Assembly (NCBI GenBank): GCA_037389465.1
Contig: JAZARR010000123.1
Coordinates: 1,992,501 to 2,056,500, forward strand
From: Baylisascaris procyonis
Lineage: Eukaryota > Nematoda > Chromadorea > Rhabditida > Ascarididae
DNA length: 64,000 nucleotides
Reading direction: 5' to 3'
Every line of letters begins with the position of its first letter. The first letter of the stretch is position 1. Of the stretch, positions 8,901-24,630 are shown one piece after another. Made by a program: the position numbers and the translations under genes. A model generated the notes under the pieces. The model made no database searches and had not been told where the DNA came from. It saw nothing but the letters and a program-made list of their open reading frames with translations.

Positions 8901-11900
8901 GATTGGATCGAATCGAATCGAATCGATCAGAATCGAATCGAACCCAATCGAATCGAACCGGTCGAATCGAATCGGATCGGATCGAATCGAATCGAATGGA
9001 ATCGAATCGAATCGAATCGAATCGAATCGAATCGAATGGAATCGAATCGAATCGAATCGAATCGAATCGAATCGATTGGAATCGAATCGAATCGAATCGA
9101 ATCGAACCGAATCGGATCGAATCGAATGGAATGGAATCGAATCGAATCGGATCCAATCGAATCGAATCGAATCGAATCGAATCGGATCGGATCGAATCGA
9201 ATCGGATGGAACGGAATGGAATGGAATCGAGCCGGATCCAATCGAATCGAATCGGATCGAACCGGTCCAATCGAATAGAATCGAATCGAATCGAATCGAA
9301 TCGGGTCGAATCGAATCGAATCGATCGGATCGAGTCGAATCGTATGGAATCGAATCGAATCGAATCGAGCCGAATCGTATGGAGTCGAATCGGATCGAAT
9401 CGAGTCGCATGGAATCGAATCGAATCGAATCGGATCGATTCGGATCGATTGTAATCCAATCGAATCGAATCGGATCCAATCGGATCGAATCGAATCGAAT
9501 CGAATCGAATCGAATCGGATCGAATCAAACCCAGTTAGTTCGAATCGGATCGAATCGAATCGAGTCGGATGGAACGGAATGGAATGGAATCGAGCCGGAT
9601 CCAATCGAATCGAATCGGATCGAACCGGTCCAATCGAATAGAATCGAATCGAATCGAATCGGATCGGTCGGATCGAATCGATCGGATCAAATCGAATCGA
9701 ATCGAATCGAATCGAATCGAATCGAATCGAGTCGAATCCAATCGGATGGAATCGAATCGGATCGAATCGAATCGGGTCGAATCGAATCGAATCGGATCGG
9801 ATCGAGTCGCATCGTATGGAATCGAATCGAATCGAATCGAGCCGAATCGTATGGAGTCGAATCGGGTCGAATCGGATCGAATCGAATCGAATCGGATCGA
9901 ATCGATTAGAATCGAATCGAACCGAGTCGAATCGAACCGGTCGAATCGAACCGAATCGGATCGAATCGAATCGGATCGAGTTGAATCGAATCGCATGCAA
10001 TCGAGTCGATTCGGGTCGAATGGAATCGAATCGAATCGAATCGAATCGGATCGGATCGGATCGGATTGGATCAAATCGAATCGAATCGATCAGAATGGAA
10101 TCGAATCTAATCGAATCGGATCGAATCAAACCCAATTAGATCGAATGGGATCGAATCGAATCGAACCGGATAGGATCGAATCGAATCGGATCGAGTTGAA
10201 TCGAATCACATGCAGTCGAGTCGATTCGCGTCGAATCGAATCGAATCGAATCGAATCGAATCGAATCGAATCGAATCGAATCGGATCGAATCGATTGGAA
10301 TCGAATCGAATCGAATCGAATCGAACCGATCGGATCGAATCGAATCGAATCGGATCGAGTCGAATCCAATCGGATGGAATCGAATCGCTTCGAATCGAAT
10401 CGAATCGAATCGAATCGAATCGAATCGAATCGAATCGAATCGAATCGAATCGTATGGAATCGAATCGAATCGAATCGGATCGAATCGAATCGCATGGAAT
10501 CGAATCGAATCGAATCGGGTCGATTCGGATCGATTCGTATCGAATAGAGTCGAATCGAACCGGATGGAATCCATTGGAATCGAATCGAATCGAATCGAAT
10601 CGAATCGAATGGAATCGAATGGAATCGAATCGAATCCGATCGGATCGGAATGGATTGGATCAAATCGAATCGAATCGATCAGAATCGAATCGAATCTAAT
10701 CGAATCGGGTCGGATCGGATTGGATCGAATCGAATCGAATCGAATCGGATCGAATCGATTAGAATCGAATGGGATCGGGTCGATTAGAATCGAATCGGAC
10801 CGAGTCGAATCGAACCGGTGGAATCGAACCGAATCGGATCGAATCGAATCGGATCGAGTTGAATCGAATCGCATGCAATCGAGTCGATTCGGGTCGAATA
10901 GAATAGAATCGAATCGAATCGAATCGGATCGGATCGGATCGGATCGGATCGAATCGAGTCGGATCGGTCGGATCCGATCGGATCGGATCAGATCGAATGG
11001 AATCGAATCGAATCGAATCGAATCGGATCGAATCGATTGGAATCGAATCGAACCGAATCGAATCGAACCGTTCGGATCGAATCGAATCGAATCGAACCGA
11101 ATCGAATCTTGTCGAATTGAATCGAATCGAATCGGATCGAATCGATTAGAATCGAATCGAATCTAATCGAGTCGGATCGAATCAAACCCAATTAGATCGA
11201 ATCGGATCGAATCGAACCGAACCGGATCGCATCGAATCGAATCGGATCGAGTCGAATCCAATCGTATGGAATCGAATCGGGCCGAATCGGATCGAATCGA
11301 ATCGCATGGAATCGAATCGAATCGAATCGGGTCGATTCGGATCGATTCGTATCGAATAGAGTCGAATCGAACCGGATGGAATCGATTGGAATCGAATCGA
11401 ATCGAATCGAATCGATTGGAATCGAATCGAATCGAATCGAGTCGAACCGAATCGGATCGAATCGAATCGAATGGAATCGGATCGAATCGAATCCAATCGG
11501 ATGGAATCGAATCGAATCGAATCGAATCGAATCGAATCGAATCGAATCGAATCGGATCGGGTCGGATCGGATTGGATCGAATAGAATCGAATCGAATCGG
11601 ATCGAATCGATTAGAATCGAATCGGATCGGATCGATTAGAATCGAATCGGACCGAGTCGAATCGAACCGGTCGAATCGAACCGAATCGGATCGAATCGAA
11701 TCGGATCGAGTTGAATCGAATCGAATGCAATCGAGTCGATTCGGGTCGAAGAGAATAGAATCGAATCGAATCGAATCGGATCGGATCGGATCGGTCGGAT
11801 CGAATCGAATCGAATCGAACCGAATCGAATCGTGTCGAGTCGAATCGAATCGAATCGGATCCAATCGGATCGAATCGAATCGAATCGAATCGAATCGAAT

Positions 11901-12780
11901 CGCATCGAATCAAACCCAGTTAGATGGAATCGGATCGAATCGAATCGAATGGAACGGAATGGAATGGAATCGAGCCGCATCCAATCGAATAGAATCGAAT
12001 CGAATCGAATCGGATCGGTCGGATCGAATCGAATCCGATCGGATCGGATCGGATTGGATCAAATCGAATCGAATCGATCAGAATCGAATCGAATCTAATC
12101 GAATCGGATCGAATCAAACCCAATTAGATCGAATCGGATCGAATCGAATCGAACCGGATCGGATCGGATCGAATCGATTGGAAGCGAATCGAATCGAATC
12201 GAATCGAACCGGTCGGATCGAATCGAATCGAATCGGATCGAGTCGAATCCAATCGGATGGAATCGAATCGCATCGAATCGAATCGGATCGAATCGAATCG
12301 AATCGAGTCGAATCGTATGGAATCGAATCGGGCCGAATCGGATCGAATCGAATCGCATGGAATCGAATCGAATCGAATCGGGTCGATTCGGATCGATTCG
12401 TATCGAATAGAGTCGAATCGAACCGGATGGAATCGATTGGAATCGAATCGAATCGAATTGTATTGAATCGGATCGAATCGAATCCAATCGGATGGAATCG
12501 AATCGGATCGAATCGAATCGAATCGAATCGAATCGGATCGGGTCGGATCGGATTGGATCGAATCGAATCGAATCGAATCGGATCGAATCGATTAGAATCG
12601 AATGGGATCGGGTCGATTAGAATCGAATCGGACCGAGTCGAATCGAACCGGTGGAATCGAATCGAATCGGATCGAATCGAATCGGATCGAGTTGAATCGA
12701 ATCGCATGCAATCGAGTCGATTCGGGTCGAATAGAATAGAATCGAATCGAATCGAATCGGATCGGATCGGATCGAATCGG
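2924..12780 (+). repeat. Variant-rich left edge of the satellite with higher-order phrases
   Basis: Here a large share of units differ from GAATC, and the variants recur in fixed order as long phrases. One centres on GCATGC (for example 3804-3809, 5497-5502, 8835-8840, 12704-12709). One runs GGATGGAACGGAATGG (from 3844, 4111, 4801, 9204 and 9567). One contains CAAACCCAATTAGATCG (near 3724, 5647, 10129, 11185 and 12117). Phrase order is partly conserved with spacings of roughly 0.85 to 1.2 kb, so this is an irregular higher-order repeat and not random decay. The first array bases reuse the phrase CCAGTCGTAT. Confidence 0.9.
4990..7030 (+). repeat. Tandem duplication of a ~1.02-kb block inside the satellite edge
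   Basis: The sequence from about 4,990 to 6,010 is repeated from about 6,010 to 7,030. Between 5,101 and 5,436 the second copy matches base for base at an offset of exactly 1,020, apart from a single C/G difference (5267 against 6287). Beyond that the offset drifts to 1,019 and lower through small indels. Both copies carry the same ordered set of rare units, including GATTTTAAT (from 5271 and 6291) and the GTATTTGATCAAATGG phrase (from 5172 and 6192). The boundaries are approximate because the flanks are also repetitive. Confidence 0.85.
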
Positions 12781-15700
12781 ATCGAATCGAATCGAATCGA
12801 ATGGAATCGAATCGAATCGAATCGAATCGAATCGAATGGAATCGAATCGAATCGAATCGAATCGAATCGAATCGATTGGAATCGAATCGAATCGAATCGA
12901 ATCGAATCGAATCGAATCGAATCGAATCGAATCGAATCGAATCGAATCGAATCATCGAATCGAATCGAATCGAATCGAATCGAATCGAATCGAATCGAAT
13001 CGAATCGAATCGAATCGATCGAATCGAATCGAATCGAATCGAATCGAATCGAATCGAATCGAATCGAATCGAATCGAATCGAATCGAATCGAATCGAATG
13101 GAATCGAATCGAATCGAATCGAATCGAATCGAATCGAATCGAATCGAATCGAATCGAATCGAATCGAATCATCGAATCGAATCGAATCGAATCGAATCGG
13201 ATCGGATCGGATCGGATTGGATCGAATCGAATCGAATCGAATCGAATCGAATCGAATCGAATCGAATCGAATCGAATCGAATCGAATCATCGAATCGAAT
13301 CGAATCGAATCGAATCGAATCGAATCGATTGAATCGAATCGAATCGAATCGAATCGAATCGAATCGAATCGAATCGAATCGAATCGAATCGAATCGAATC
13401 GAATCGAATGGATCGAATCGAATCGAATCGAATCGAATCGAATCGAATCGAATCGAATCGATTCGAATCGAATCGAATCGAATCGAATCGAATCGAATCG
13501 GATCGAATCGAATCGAATCGAATCGAATCGAATCGAATGGAATCGAATCGAATCGAATCGAGTCGAATCGAATCGATTCGAATCGAATCGAATCGAATCG
13601 AATCGAATCGAATCGAATCGAATGGAATCGAATCGAATCGAATCGAATCGAATCGAATCGAATCGAATCGAATCGAATCGAATCGAATCATCGAATCGAA
13701 TCGAATCGAATCGAATCGAATCGAATCATCGAATCGAATCGAATCGAATCGAATCGAATCGAATCGAATCGAATCGAATCGAATCGAATCGAATCGAATC
13801 GAATCGAATCGAATCGAATCGGATCGAATCGAATCGCATGGAATCGAATCGAATCGAATCGAATCGATCGAAATCGAATCGAATCGAATCGAATCGAATC
13901 GAATCGAATCGAATCGAATCGAATCGAATCGAATCGAATCGAATCGAATCGAATCGAATCGAATCGAATCGAATCGAATCGAATCGAATGGAACGAATCG
14001 AATGGAATCGAATCGAATCGAATCGAATCGAATCGAATCGAATCGAATCGAATCGAATCGAATCGAATCGAATCGAATCGAATCGAATGGAATCGAATCG
14101 AATCGAATCGAATCGAATCGAATCGAATCGAATCGAATCGAATCGAATCGAATCGAATCGTCGAATCGAATCGAATGGAATCGAATCGAATCGAATCGAA
14201 TCGAATCGAATCGAATCGAATCGAATCGAATCGATCGAATCGAATGGAATCGAATCGAATCGAATCGAATCGAATCGTATGGAATCGAATCGAATCGAAT
14301 CGAATCGAATCGAATCGAATGGAATCGAATCGAATCGAATCGAATCGAATCGATCGAATCGAATCGAATCGAATCGAATCGAATCGAATCGAATCGAATC
14401 GAATCGAATCGAATCGAATCGAATGCAATCGAATCGAATCATCGAATGGAATCGAATCGAATCGAATCGAATCGAATCGATCGAATCGAATCGAATCGAA
14501 TCGAATCGAATCGATCGAATGGAATCGAATCGAATCGAATCGAATCGAATCGAATCGAATCGAATCGAATGGAATCGAATCGAATCGAATCGAATCGAAT
14601 CGAATCGAATCGAATCGAATCGAATCGAATCGAATGCAATCGAATCGAATCGAATCGAATCGAATCGAATCGAATCGAATCGAATCGAATCGAATCGAAT
14701 CGAATCGAATCGAATCGATTGGAATCGAATCGAATCGAATCGAATCGAATCGAATCGAATCGAATCGAATCGAATCGAATCGAATCGAATCGAATCGAAT
14801 GGAATCGAATCGAATCGAATCGAATCGAATCGAATCGAATCGAATCGAATCGAATCGAATCGAATCGAATCGAATCGAATCGAATCGAATCGAATCGAAT
14901 CGAATCGAATCGAATCGCATCGAATCGAATCGAATCGAATCGAATCGAATCGAATCGAATCGAATCGAATCGAATCGAATCGAATCGGATCGAATCGAAT
15001 CGAATCGAATCGAATCGAATCGAATCGAATCGAATGGAATCGAATGGGATCGAATCGAATCGAATCGAATCGAATCGAATGGATCGAATCGAATCGAATC
15101 GAATCGAATCGAATCGAATCGAATCGAATCGAATCGAATCGATCGAATGGAATCGAATCGAATCGAATCGAATCGAATCGAATCGAATCGAATCGAATCG
15201 AATCGAATCGAATCGAATCGAATCGAATCGAATCGAATCGAATCGAATGGAATCGAATCGAATCGAATCGAATCGAATCGAATCGAATCGAATCGAATCG
15301 AATCGAATCGAATCGAATCGAATCGAATCGAATCGAATCGAATCGAATCGAATCGAATCGAATCGAATCGAATCGAATCGAATCGAATCGAATCGAATCG
15401 AATCGAATCGAATCGAATCGAATGGAATCGAATCGAATCGAATCGAATCGAATCGAATCGATTGAATCGAATCGAATCGAATCGAATCGAATCGAATCGA
15501 ATCGAATCGAATCGAATCGAATCGAATCGAATCGAATCGAATCGAATCGAATCGAATCGAATCGAATCGAATCGAATCGAATCGAATCGAATCGAATCGA
15601 ATCGAATCGAATCGAATCGAATCGAATCGAATCGAATCGAATCGAATCGAATCGAATCGAATCGAATCGAATCGAATCGAATCGAATGGAATCGAATCGA

Positions 15701-16330
15701 ATCGAATCGAATCGAATCGAATCGAATGGAATCGAATCGAATCGAATCGAATCGAATCGAATCGAATCGAATCGAATCGAATCGAATCGAATCGAATGGA
15801 ATCGAATGGAATCGAATCGAATCGAATCGAATCGAATGAATCGAATCGAATCGAATCGAATCGAATCGAATCGAATCGAATCGAATCGAATGGAATCGAA
15901 TCGAATCGAATCGAATCGAATCGAATCGAATCGAATCGAATCGAATCGAATCGAATCGAATCGAATCGAATCGAATCGAATCGAATCGAATGGATCGAAT
16001 CGAATCGAATCGAATCGAATCGAATCGAATCGAATCGAATCGAATCGAATCGAATCGAATCGAATCGAATCGAATCGAATCGAATCGAATCGAATCGAAT
16101 CGAATCGGATCGAATCGAATCGAATCGAGTCGAATCGAATCGAATGCAATCGAATCGATTCGAATCGAATCGAATCGAATCGAATCGAATCGGATCGGAT
16201 CGGATCGATCGAATCGAATCGAATCGAATCGAATCGAATCGAATCGAATCGAATCGAATCGAATCGAATCGAATCGAATCGAATCGAATCGAATCGAATC
16301 GAATCGAATCGAATCGAATCGAATCGGATC
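12781..16330 (+). repeat. Homogenised AATCG block with indel-marked units
   Basis: After 12,780 variant density falls sharply. The remaining variants are mostly GAATG units and shortened units (missing A, giving ATCGATCG, or missing GA, giving AATCATCG at 12953, 13168, 13287, 13688, 13727 and 14438). Longer phrases are nearly absent until 16,330. The exceptions are a short GGATC run at 13,199-13,220 and a degenerate GCATGC-type phrase near 16,130-16,160. Confidence 0.85.
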
Positions 16331-17940
16331 GAATCGAATCGAATGGAATCGGATCGAATCGAATCGGATGGAACGGAATGGAATGGAATCGAGCCGCATC
16401 CAATCGAATAGAATCGAATCGAATCGAATCGGATCGGTCGGATCGAATCGAATCCGATCGGATCGGATCGGATTGGATCAAATCGAATCGAATCGATCAG
16501 AATCGAATCGAATCGAATCGAATCGGATCGAATCGAACCCAATCGGATCGAATCGGATCGAATCGAATCGAATCGAATCGAATCGAATCGAATCGATTGG
16601 AATCGAATCGAATCGAATCGAATCGAATCGATCGAATCGAATCGAATCGAATCGAATCGAATCGAATCGAATCCAATCGGATGGAATCGAATCGCATCGA
16701 ATCGAATCGGATCGAATCGAATCGAATCGAATCGAATCGTATGGAATCGAATCGATCGAATCGAATCGAATCGAATCGCATGGAATCGAATCGAATCGAA
16801 TCGAGTCGATTCGGATCGATTCGGATCGAATAGGGTCGAATCGAATCGGATGGAATCGATTGGAATCGAATCGAATCGAATCGAATCGAATCGAATCGAA
16901 TCCAATCGGATGGAATCGAATCGAATCGAATCGAATCGAATCGAATCGAATCGAATCGAATCGAATCGAATGGATCGAATCGAATCGAATCGAATCGAAT
17001 CGAATCGAATAGAATCGAATGGAATCGAATCGAATAGAATCGAATCGAATCGAATCGAATCGAACCGGTCGAATCGAATCGAATCGGATCGAATCGAATC
17101 GGATCGAGTTGAATCGAATCGCATGCAATCGAGTCGAATCGAATCGAATCGAATAGAATCGAATCGAATCGAATCGATCGAATCGAATCGAATCGAATCG
17201 AATCGAATCGAATCGAATCGAATCGAATCGAATCGAATCGAATCGAATCGAATGGAATCGAATCGAATCGAATCGAATCGGATCGAATCGATTGGAATCG
17301 AATCGAACCGAATCGAATCGAACCGTTCGGATCGAATCGAATCGAATCGAACCGAATCGAATCGTGTCGAATCGAATCGAATGGAATCGGATCCAATCGG
17401 ATCGAATCGAATCGGATCGAATCGAATCGAATCGAATCGAATCGGATCGAATCGAATCGAATGGATCGAATCGAATCGAATCGATCAGAATCGAATCGAA
17501 TCTAATCGAATCGGATCGAATCAAACCCAATTAGATCGAATCGGATCGAATCGAATCGAATCGAATCATCGAATCGAATGGAATCGGATCGAGTTGAATC
17601 GAATCGCATGCAGGCGAATCGAATCGATCGAATCGAATCGAATCGAATCGAATCGAATCGCATCGAATCGAATCGGATCGAGTCGAATCCAATCGGATGG
17701 AATCGAATCGCATCGAATCGAATCGGATCGAATCGAATCGAATCGAGTCGAATCGTATGGAATCGAATCGGGTCGAATCGGATCGAATCGAATCGCATGG
17801 ATTCGAATCGAATCGAATCGGGTCGATTCGGATCGATTCGTATCGAATAGAGTCGAATCGAACCGGATGGAATCGATTGGAATCGAATCGAATCGAATCG
17901 AATCGATTGGAATCGAATCGAATCGAATCGAATCTCGAAT
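16331..17940 (+). repeat. Island of higher-order phrases inside homogenised satellite
   Basis: This 1.6-kb stretch re-uses the left-edge phrases in the left-edge order. It has the GGATGGAACGGAATGG phrase from 16,361, GCATGC at 17121-17126 and 17606-17611, and the CAAACCCAATTAGATCG phrase from 17,522. The GGGTCGATTCGGATCG segment at 17,820 and the GGATGGAATCGATTGG segment from 17,864 match 12,380-12,440 closely. It looks like a relocated or retained copy of about one and a half higher-order units. Confidence 0.85.
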
Positions 17941-20900
17941 CGATCGAATCGAATCGAATCGAATCGAATCGAATCGAATCGAATCGAATCGAATCGAATG
18001 GAATCGAATGGGATCGAATCGAATCGAATCGAATCGAATCGAATCGAATCGAATCGAATCGAATCGAATCGAATCGAATCGAATCGAATCGAATCGAATC
18101 GAATCGAATCGAATCGAATCGAATCGAATCGAATCGAATCGAATCGAATCGAATCGAATCGAATCGAATCGAATCGATCGAATCGAATCGAATCGAATCG
18201 AATGGAATCGAATCGAATCGAATCGAATCGAATCGAATCGAATCGAATGGAATCGAATCGAATCGAATCGAATCGATCGAATCGAATCGAATCGATCGAA
18301 TCGAATCGAATCGAATCGAATCGAATCGAATCGAATCGAATCGAATCGAATGGATCGAATCGAATCGAATCGAATCGAATCGAATCGAATAGAATCGAAT
18401 CGAATCGAATCGAATCGAATCGGATCGGATCGAATCGAATCGAATCGAATCGAATCGAATCGAATCGAATCGAATCGAATCGAATCGAATTGAATCGAAT
18501 CGAATGCAATCGAATCGAATCGAATCGAATGGAATCGAATCGAATCGAATCGAATCGAATCGAATCGAATGGAATCGAATCGAATCGAATCGAATCGAAT
18601 CGAATCGAATCGAATCGAATCGAATCGAATCGAATCGAATCGAATCGAATCGAATCGAATCGAATCGAATCGAATCGAATCGAATCGAATCGAATCGAAT
18701 CGAATCGAATCGAATCGAATCGAATCGAATCGAATCGAATCGAATCGAATCGAATCGAATCGAATCGAATCGAATCGAATCGAATCGAATCGAATCGAAT
18801 CGAATCGAATCGAATCGAATCGAATCGAATCGAATCGAATCGAATCGAATCGAATCGAATCGAATCGAATCGATCGAATCGAATCGAATCGAATCGAATC
18901 GAATCGAATCGAATCGAATCGAATCGAATCGAATCGAATCGAATCGAATCGAATCGAATCGAATCGAATCGAATCGAATCGAATCGAATCGAATCGAATC
19001 GAATCGAATAGAATCGAATCGAATCGAATCGAATCGAATCGAATCGATCGAATCGAATCGAATCGAATCGAATCGAATCGAATCGAATCGAATCGAATCG
19101 AATCGAATCGATTGGAATCGAATCGAATCGAATCGAATCGAATCGAATCGAATCGAATCAATCGAATCGAATCGAATCGAATCGAATCGAATCGAATCGA
19201 ATCGGATCGAATCGAATCGAATCGAATCGAATCGAATCGAATCGAATCGAATCGAATCGAATCGAATCGAATCGAATCGAATCGAATCGAATCGAATCGA
19301 ATCGAATCGAATCGATTCGAATCGAATCGAATCGAATCGAATCGAATCGAATCGAATCGAATCGAATCGAATCGAATCGAATCGAATCGAATCGAATCGA
19401 ATCGAATCGAATCGAATCGAATCGAATCGAATCGAACCGAATCGGATCGAATCGAATCGAATAGAATCGAATCGAATCGAATCGAATCGAATCGAACCGG
19501 ATCGAATCGGATCGAATCGAATCGAATCGAATCGAATCGAATCGAATCGAATCGAATCGAATCGAATCGAATCGAATCGAATCGAATCGAATCGAATCGA
19601 ATCGAATCGAATCGAATCGAATCGAATCGAATCGAATCGAATCGAATCGAATCGAATCGAATCGAATCGAATCGAATCGAATCGGAATGGAATGGAATCG
19701 AATCGAATCGATCGGAATCGAATCGAATCGAATCGAGTCGAACCGAATCGGATCGAATCGAATCGAGTAGAATCGAATCGAATCGGATCGATCGAATCGA
19801 ACCGGATCCAATCGGATCGAATAGAATAGAATCGAATCGAATCGAATCGAATCGAATCGAATCGAATCGAATCGAATCGAATCGAATCGAATCGAATCGA
19901 ATCGAATCGAATCGAATCGAATCGAATCGAATCGAATCGAATCGAATCGAATCGATCGAATCGAATCGAATCGAATCATCGAATCGAATCGAATCGAATG
20001 GAATCGAATCGAATCGAATCGAATCGAATCGAATCGAATCGAATCGAATCGAATCGAATGGAATCGAATCGAATCGAATCGAATCGAATCGAATCGAATG
20101 GAATCGAATCGAATCGAATCGAATCGAATCGAATCGAATCGAATCGAATCGAATCGAATCGAATCGAATCGAATCGAATCGAATCGAATCGAATCGAATC
20201 GAATCGAATCGAATCGAATCGAATCGAATCGAATCGAATCGAATCGAATCGAATCGAATCGAATCGAATCGAATCGAATCGAATCGATCGAATCGAATCG
20301 AATCGAATCGAATCGAATCGAATCGAATCGAATCGAATCGAATCGAATCGAATCGAATCGAATCGAATCGAATCGAATCGAATCGAATCGAATCGAATCG
20401 AATCGAATCGAATCGAATCGAATCGAATCGAATCGAATCGAATCGAATCGAATCGAATCGAATCGAATCGAATCGAATCGAATCGAATCGAATCGAATCG
20501 AATCGATCGAATCGAATCGAATCGAATCGAATCGAATCGAATCGAATCGAATCGAATCGAATCGAATCGAATCGATCGAATCGAATCGAATCGAATCGAA
20601 TCGAATCGAATCGAATCGAATCGAATCGAATCGATCGAGTCGAATCGAATCGAATCGAATCGAATCGAATCGAATCGAATCGAATCGGATCGAATCGAAT
20701 CGAACCGGATCAAATCGGATCGAATCGAATCGAATCGAATCGAACCGAATCGAATCGAACCGGTCGGATCGAATCGAATCGAATCGGACCGAATCGAATC
20801 GAATCGAATCGAATCGAATCGAATCGAATCGAATCGAATCGAATCGAATCGAATCGAATCGAATCGAATCGAATCGAATCGAATCGAATCGAATCGAATC

Positions 20901-23900
20901 GAATCGAATCGAATCGAATCGAATCGAATCGAATCGAATCGAATCGAATCGAATCGAATCGAATCGAATCGAATCGAATCGAATCGAATCGAATCGAATG
21001 GAATCGAATCGAATCGAATCGAATCGAATCGAATCGAATCGAATCGAATCGAATCGAATCGAATCGAATCGAATCGAATCGAATCGAATCGAATCGAATC
21101 GAATCGAATCGAATCGAATCGAATCGAATCGAATCGTATCGAATCGAATCGCGTCGAATCGAATCGGATGGAATCGATTGGAATCGAATCGAATCGAATC
21201 GAATCGATTGAATCGAATCGAATCGAATCGAGTCGAATCGAATCGAATCGAATCGAATCGAATCGAATCGAATCGAATCGAATCGAATCGAATCGAATCG
21301 ATCGAATCGAATCGAATCGAATCGAATCGAATCGAATCGAATCGAATCGAATCGAATCGAATCGAATCGAATCGGATCGAATCGAATCGAATCGAATCGA
21401 ATCGAATCGAATCGAATCGAATCGAATCGAATCGAATCGAATCGAATCGAATCGAATCGAATCGAATCGAATCGAATCGAATCGAATCGAATCGAATCGA
21501 ATCGAATCGAATCGAATCGAATCGGATCGAATCGAATCGAATCGAATCGAATCGAATCGAATCGAATCGAATCGAATGGAATCGAATCGAATCGAATCGA
21601 ATCGAATCGAATCGAATCGAATCGAATCGAATCGAATCGAATCGAATCGAATCGAATCGAATCGAATCGAATCGAATCGAATCGAATCGAATCGAATCGA
21701 ATCGAATCGAATCGAATCGAATCGAATCGAATCGAATCGAATCGAATCGAATCGAATCGAATCGAATCGAATCGAATCGAATCGAATCGAATCGAATCGA
21801 ATCGAATCGAATCGAATCGAATCGAATCGAATCGAATCGAATTCGAATCGAATCGAATCGAATCGAATCGAATCGAATCGAATCGAATGGAATCGAATCG
21901 AATCGAATCGAATCGATCGGAATCGAATCGAATCGAATCGAATCGAATCGAATCGAATCGAATCGAATCGAATCGAGTCGAATCGAATCGAATCGGATCG
22001 AATCGAATGGAACCGGATCGAATCGAATCGAATCGAATCGAATCGAATCGAATCGAATCGAATCGAATCGAATCGAATCGAATCGAATCGAATCGAATCG
22101 AATCGAATGGAATCGAATCGAATCGAATCGAATCGAATCGAATCGAATCGAATCGAATCGAATCGAATCGAATCGAATGGAATCGAATCGAATCGAATCG
22201 AATCGAATCGAATCGAATCGAATCGAATCGAATCGAATCGAATCGAATCGAATCGAATCGAATCGAATCGAATCGAATCGAATCGAATCGAATCGAATCG
22301 AATCGAATCGAATCGAATCGAATCGATCGAATCGAATCGAATCGAATCGAATCGAATCGAATCGAATCGAATCGAATCGAATCGAATCGAATCGAATCGA
22401 ATCGAATCGAATCGAATCGTCGAATCGAATCGAATCGAATCGAATCGAATCGAATCGATCGAATCGAATCGAATGGAATCGAATCGAATCGAATCGAATC
22501 GAATCGAATCGAATCGAATCGAATCGAATCGAATCGAATCGAATGGTCGAATCGAATCGAATCGAATCGAATCGAATCGAATCGAATCGAATCGAATCGA
22601 ATCGAATCGAATCGAATCGAATCGAATCGAATCGAATCGAATCGAATCGAATCGAATCGAATCGAATCGAATCGAATCGAATCGAATCGAATCGAATCGA
22701 ATCGAATCGAATCGAATCGAATCGAATCGAATCGAATCGAATCGAATCGAATCGAATCGAATCGAATCGAATCGAATCGAATGGAATCGAATCGAATCGA
22801 ATCGAATCGAATCGAATCGAATCGAATCGAATCGAATCGAATCGAATCGAATCGAATCGAATCGAATCGAATCGAATCGAATCGAATCGAATCGAATCGA
22901 TCGAATCGAATCGAATCGAATCGAATCGAATCGAATCGAATCGAATCGAATCGAATCGAATCGAATCGAATCGAATCGAATCGAATCGAATCGAATCGAA
23001 TCGAATCGAATCGAATCGAATCGAATCGAATCGAATCGAATCGAATCGAATCGAATCGAATCGAATCGAATCGAATCGAATCGAATCGAATCGAATCGAA
23101 TCGAATCGAATCGAATCGAATCGAATCGAATCGAATCGATCGAATCGAATCGATCGAATCGAATCGAATCGAATCGAATCGAATCGAATCGAATCGAATC
23201 GAATCGAATCGAATCGAATCGAATCGAATCGAATCGAATCGAATCGAATCGAATCGAATCGAATCGAATCGAATCGAATCGAATCGAATCGAATCGAATC
23301 GAATCGAATCGAATCGAATCGAATCGAATCGAATCGAATCGAATCGAATCGAATCGAATCGAATCGAATCGAATCGAATCGAATCGAATCGAATCGAATC
23401 GAATCGAATCGAATCGAATCGAATCGATCGAATCGAATCGAATCGAATCGAATCGAATCGAATCGAATCGAATCGAATCGAATCGAATCGAATCGGATCG
23501 AATCGAATCGAATCGAATCGAATCGAATCGAATCGAATCGAATCGAATCGAATCGAATCGAATCGAATCGGATCGAATCGAATCGAATCGGATGGAATCG
23601 AATCGAATCGAATCGAATCGAATCGAATCGAATCGAATCGAATCGAATCGAATCGAATCGAATCGAATCGAATCGAATCGAATCGAATCGAATCGAATCG
23701 AATCGAATCGAATCGAATCGAATCGAATCGAATCGAATCGAATCGAATCGAATCGAATCGAATCGAATCGAATCGAATCGAATCATCGAATCGAATCGAA
23801 TCGAATCGAATCGAATCGAATCGAATCGAATCGAATCGAATCGAATCGAATCGAATCGAATCGAATCGAATCGAATCGAATCGAATCGAATCGAATCGAA

Positions 23901-24630
23901 TCGAATGCAATCGAATCGAATCGAATCGAATCGAATCGAATCGAATCGAATCGAATCGAATCGAATCGAATCGAATCGAATCGAATCGAATCGAATCGAA
24001 TCGAATCGAATCGAATCGAATCGAATCGAATCGAATCGAATCGAATCGAATCGAATCGAATCGAATCGAATCGATCGAATCGAATCGAATCGAATCGAAT
24101 CGAATCGTTCGAATCGAATCGAATCGAATCGAATCGAATCGAATCGAATCGAATCGAATCGAATCGAATCGAATCGAATCGAATCGAATCGAATCGAATC
24201 GAATCGAATCGAATCGAATCGAATCGATCGAATCGAATCGAATCGAATCGAATCGAATCGAATCGAATCGAATCGAATCGAATCGAATCGAATCGAATCG
24301 AATCGGATCGAATCGAATCGAATCGAATCGAATCGAATCGAATCGAATGGAATCGAATCGAATCGAATCGAATCGAATCGAATCGAATCGAATCGAATCG
24401 AATCGAATCGAATCGAATCGAATCGAATCGAATCGAATCGAATCGAATCGAATCGAATCGAATCGAATCGAATCGAATCGAATCGAATCGAATCGAATCG
24501 AATCGAATCGAATCGAATCGAATCGAATGGAATCGAATCGAATCGAATCGAATCGAATCGAATCGAATGGAATCGAATCGAATCGAATCGAATCGAATCG
24601 AATCGAATCGAATCGAATCGAATCGAATCG
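17941..24630 (+). repeat. Mostly homogeneous AATCG with small variant islands
   Basis: Long pure runs alternate with small islands at about 19,434-19,505, 19,681-19,830, 20,631-20,790, 21,134-21,235 and 21,913-22,020. The islands hold GAACCG, GGATC, GAGTC and GGATGGAATCGATTGG words from the left-edge phrases. Between islands the variants are single units, chiefly GAATG and A-deletions. Confidence 0.85.
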
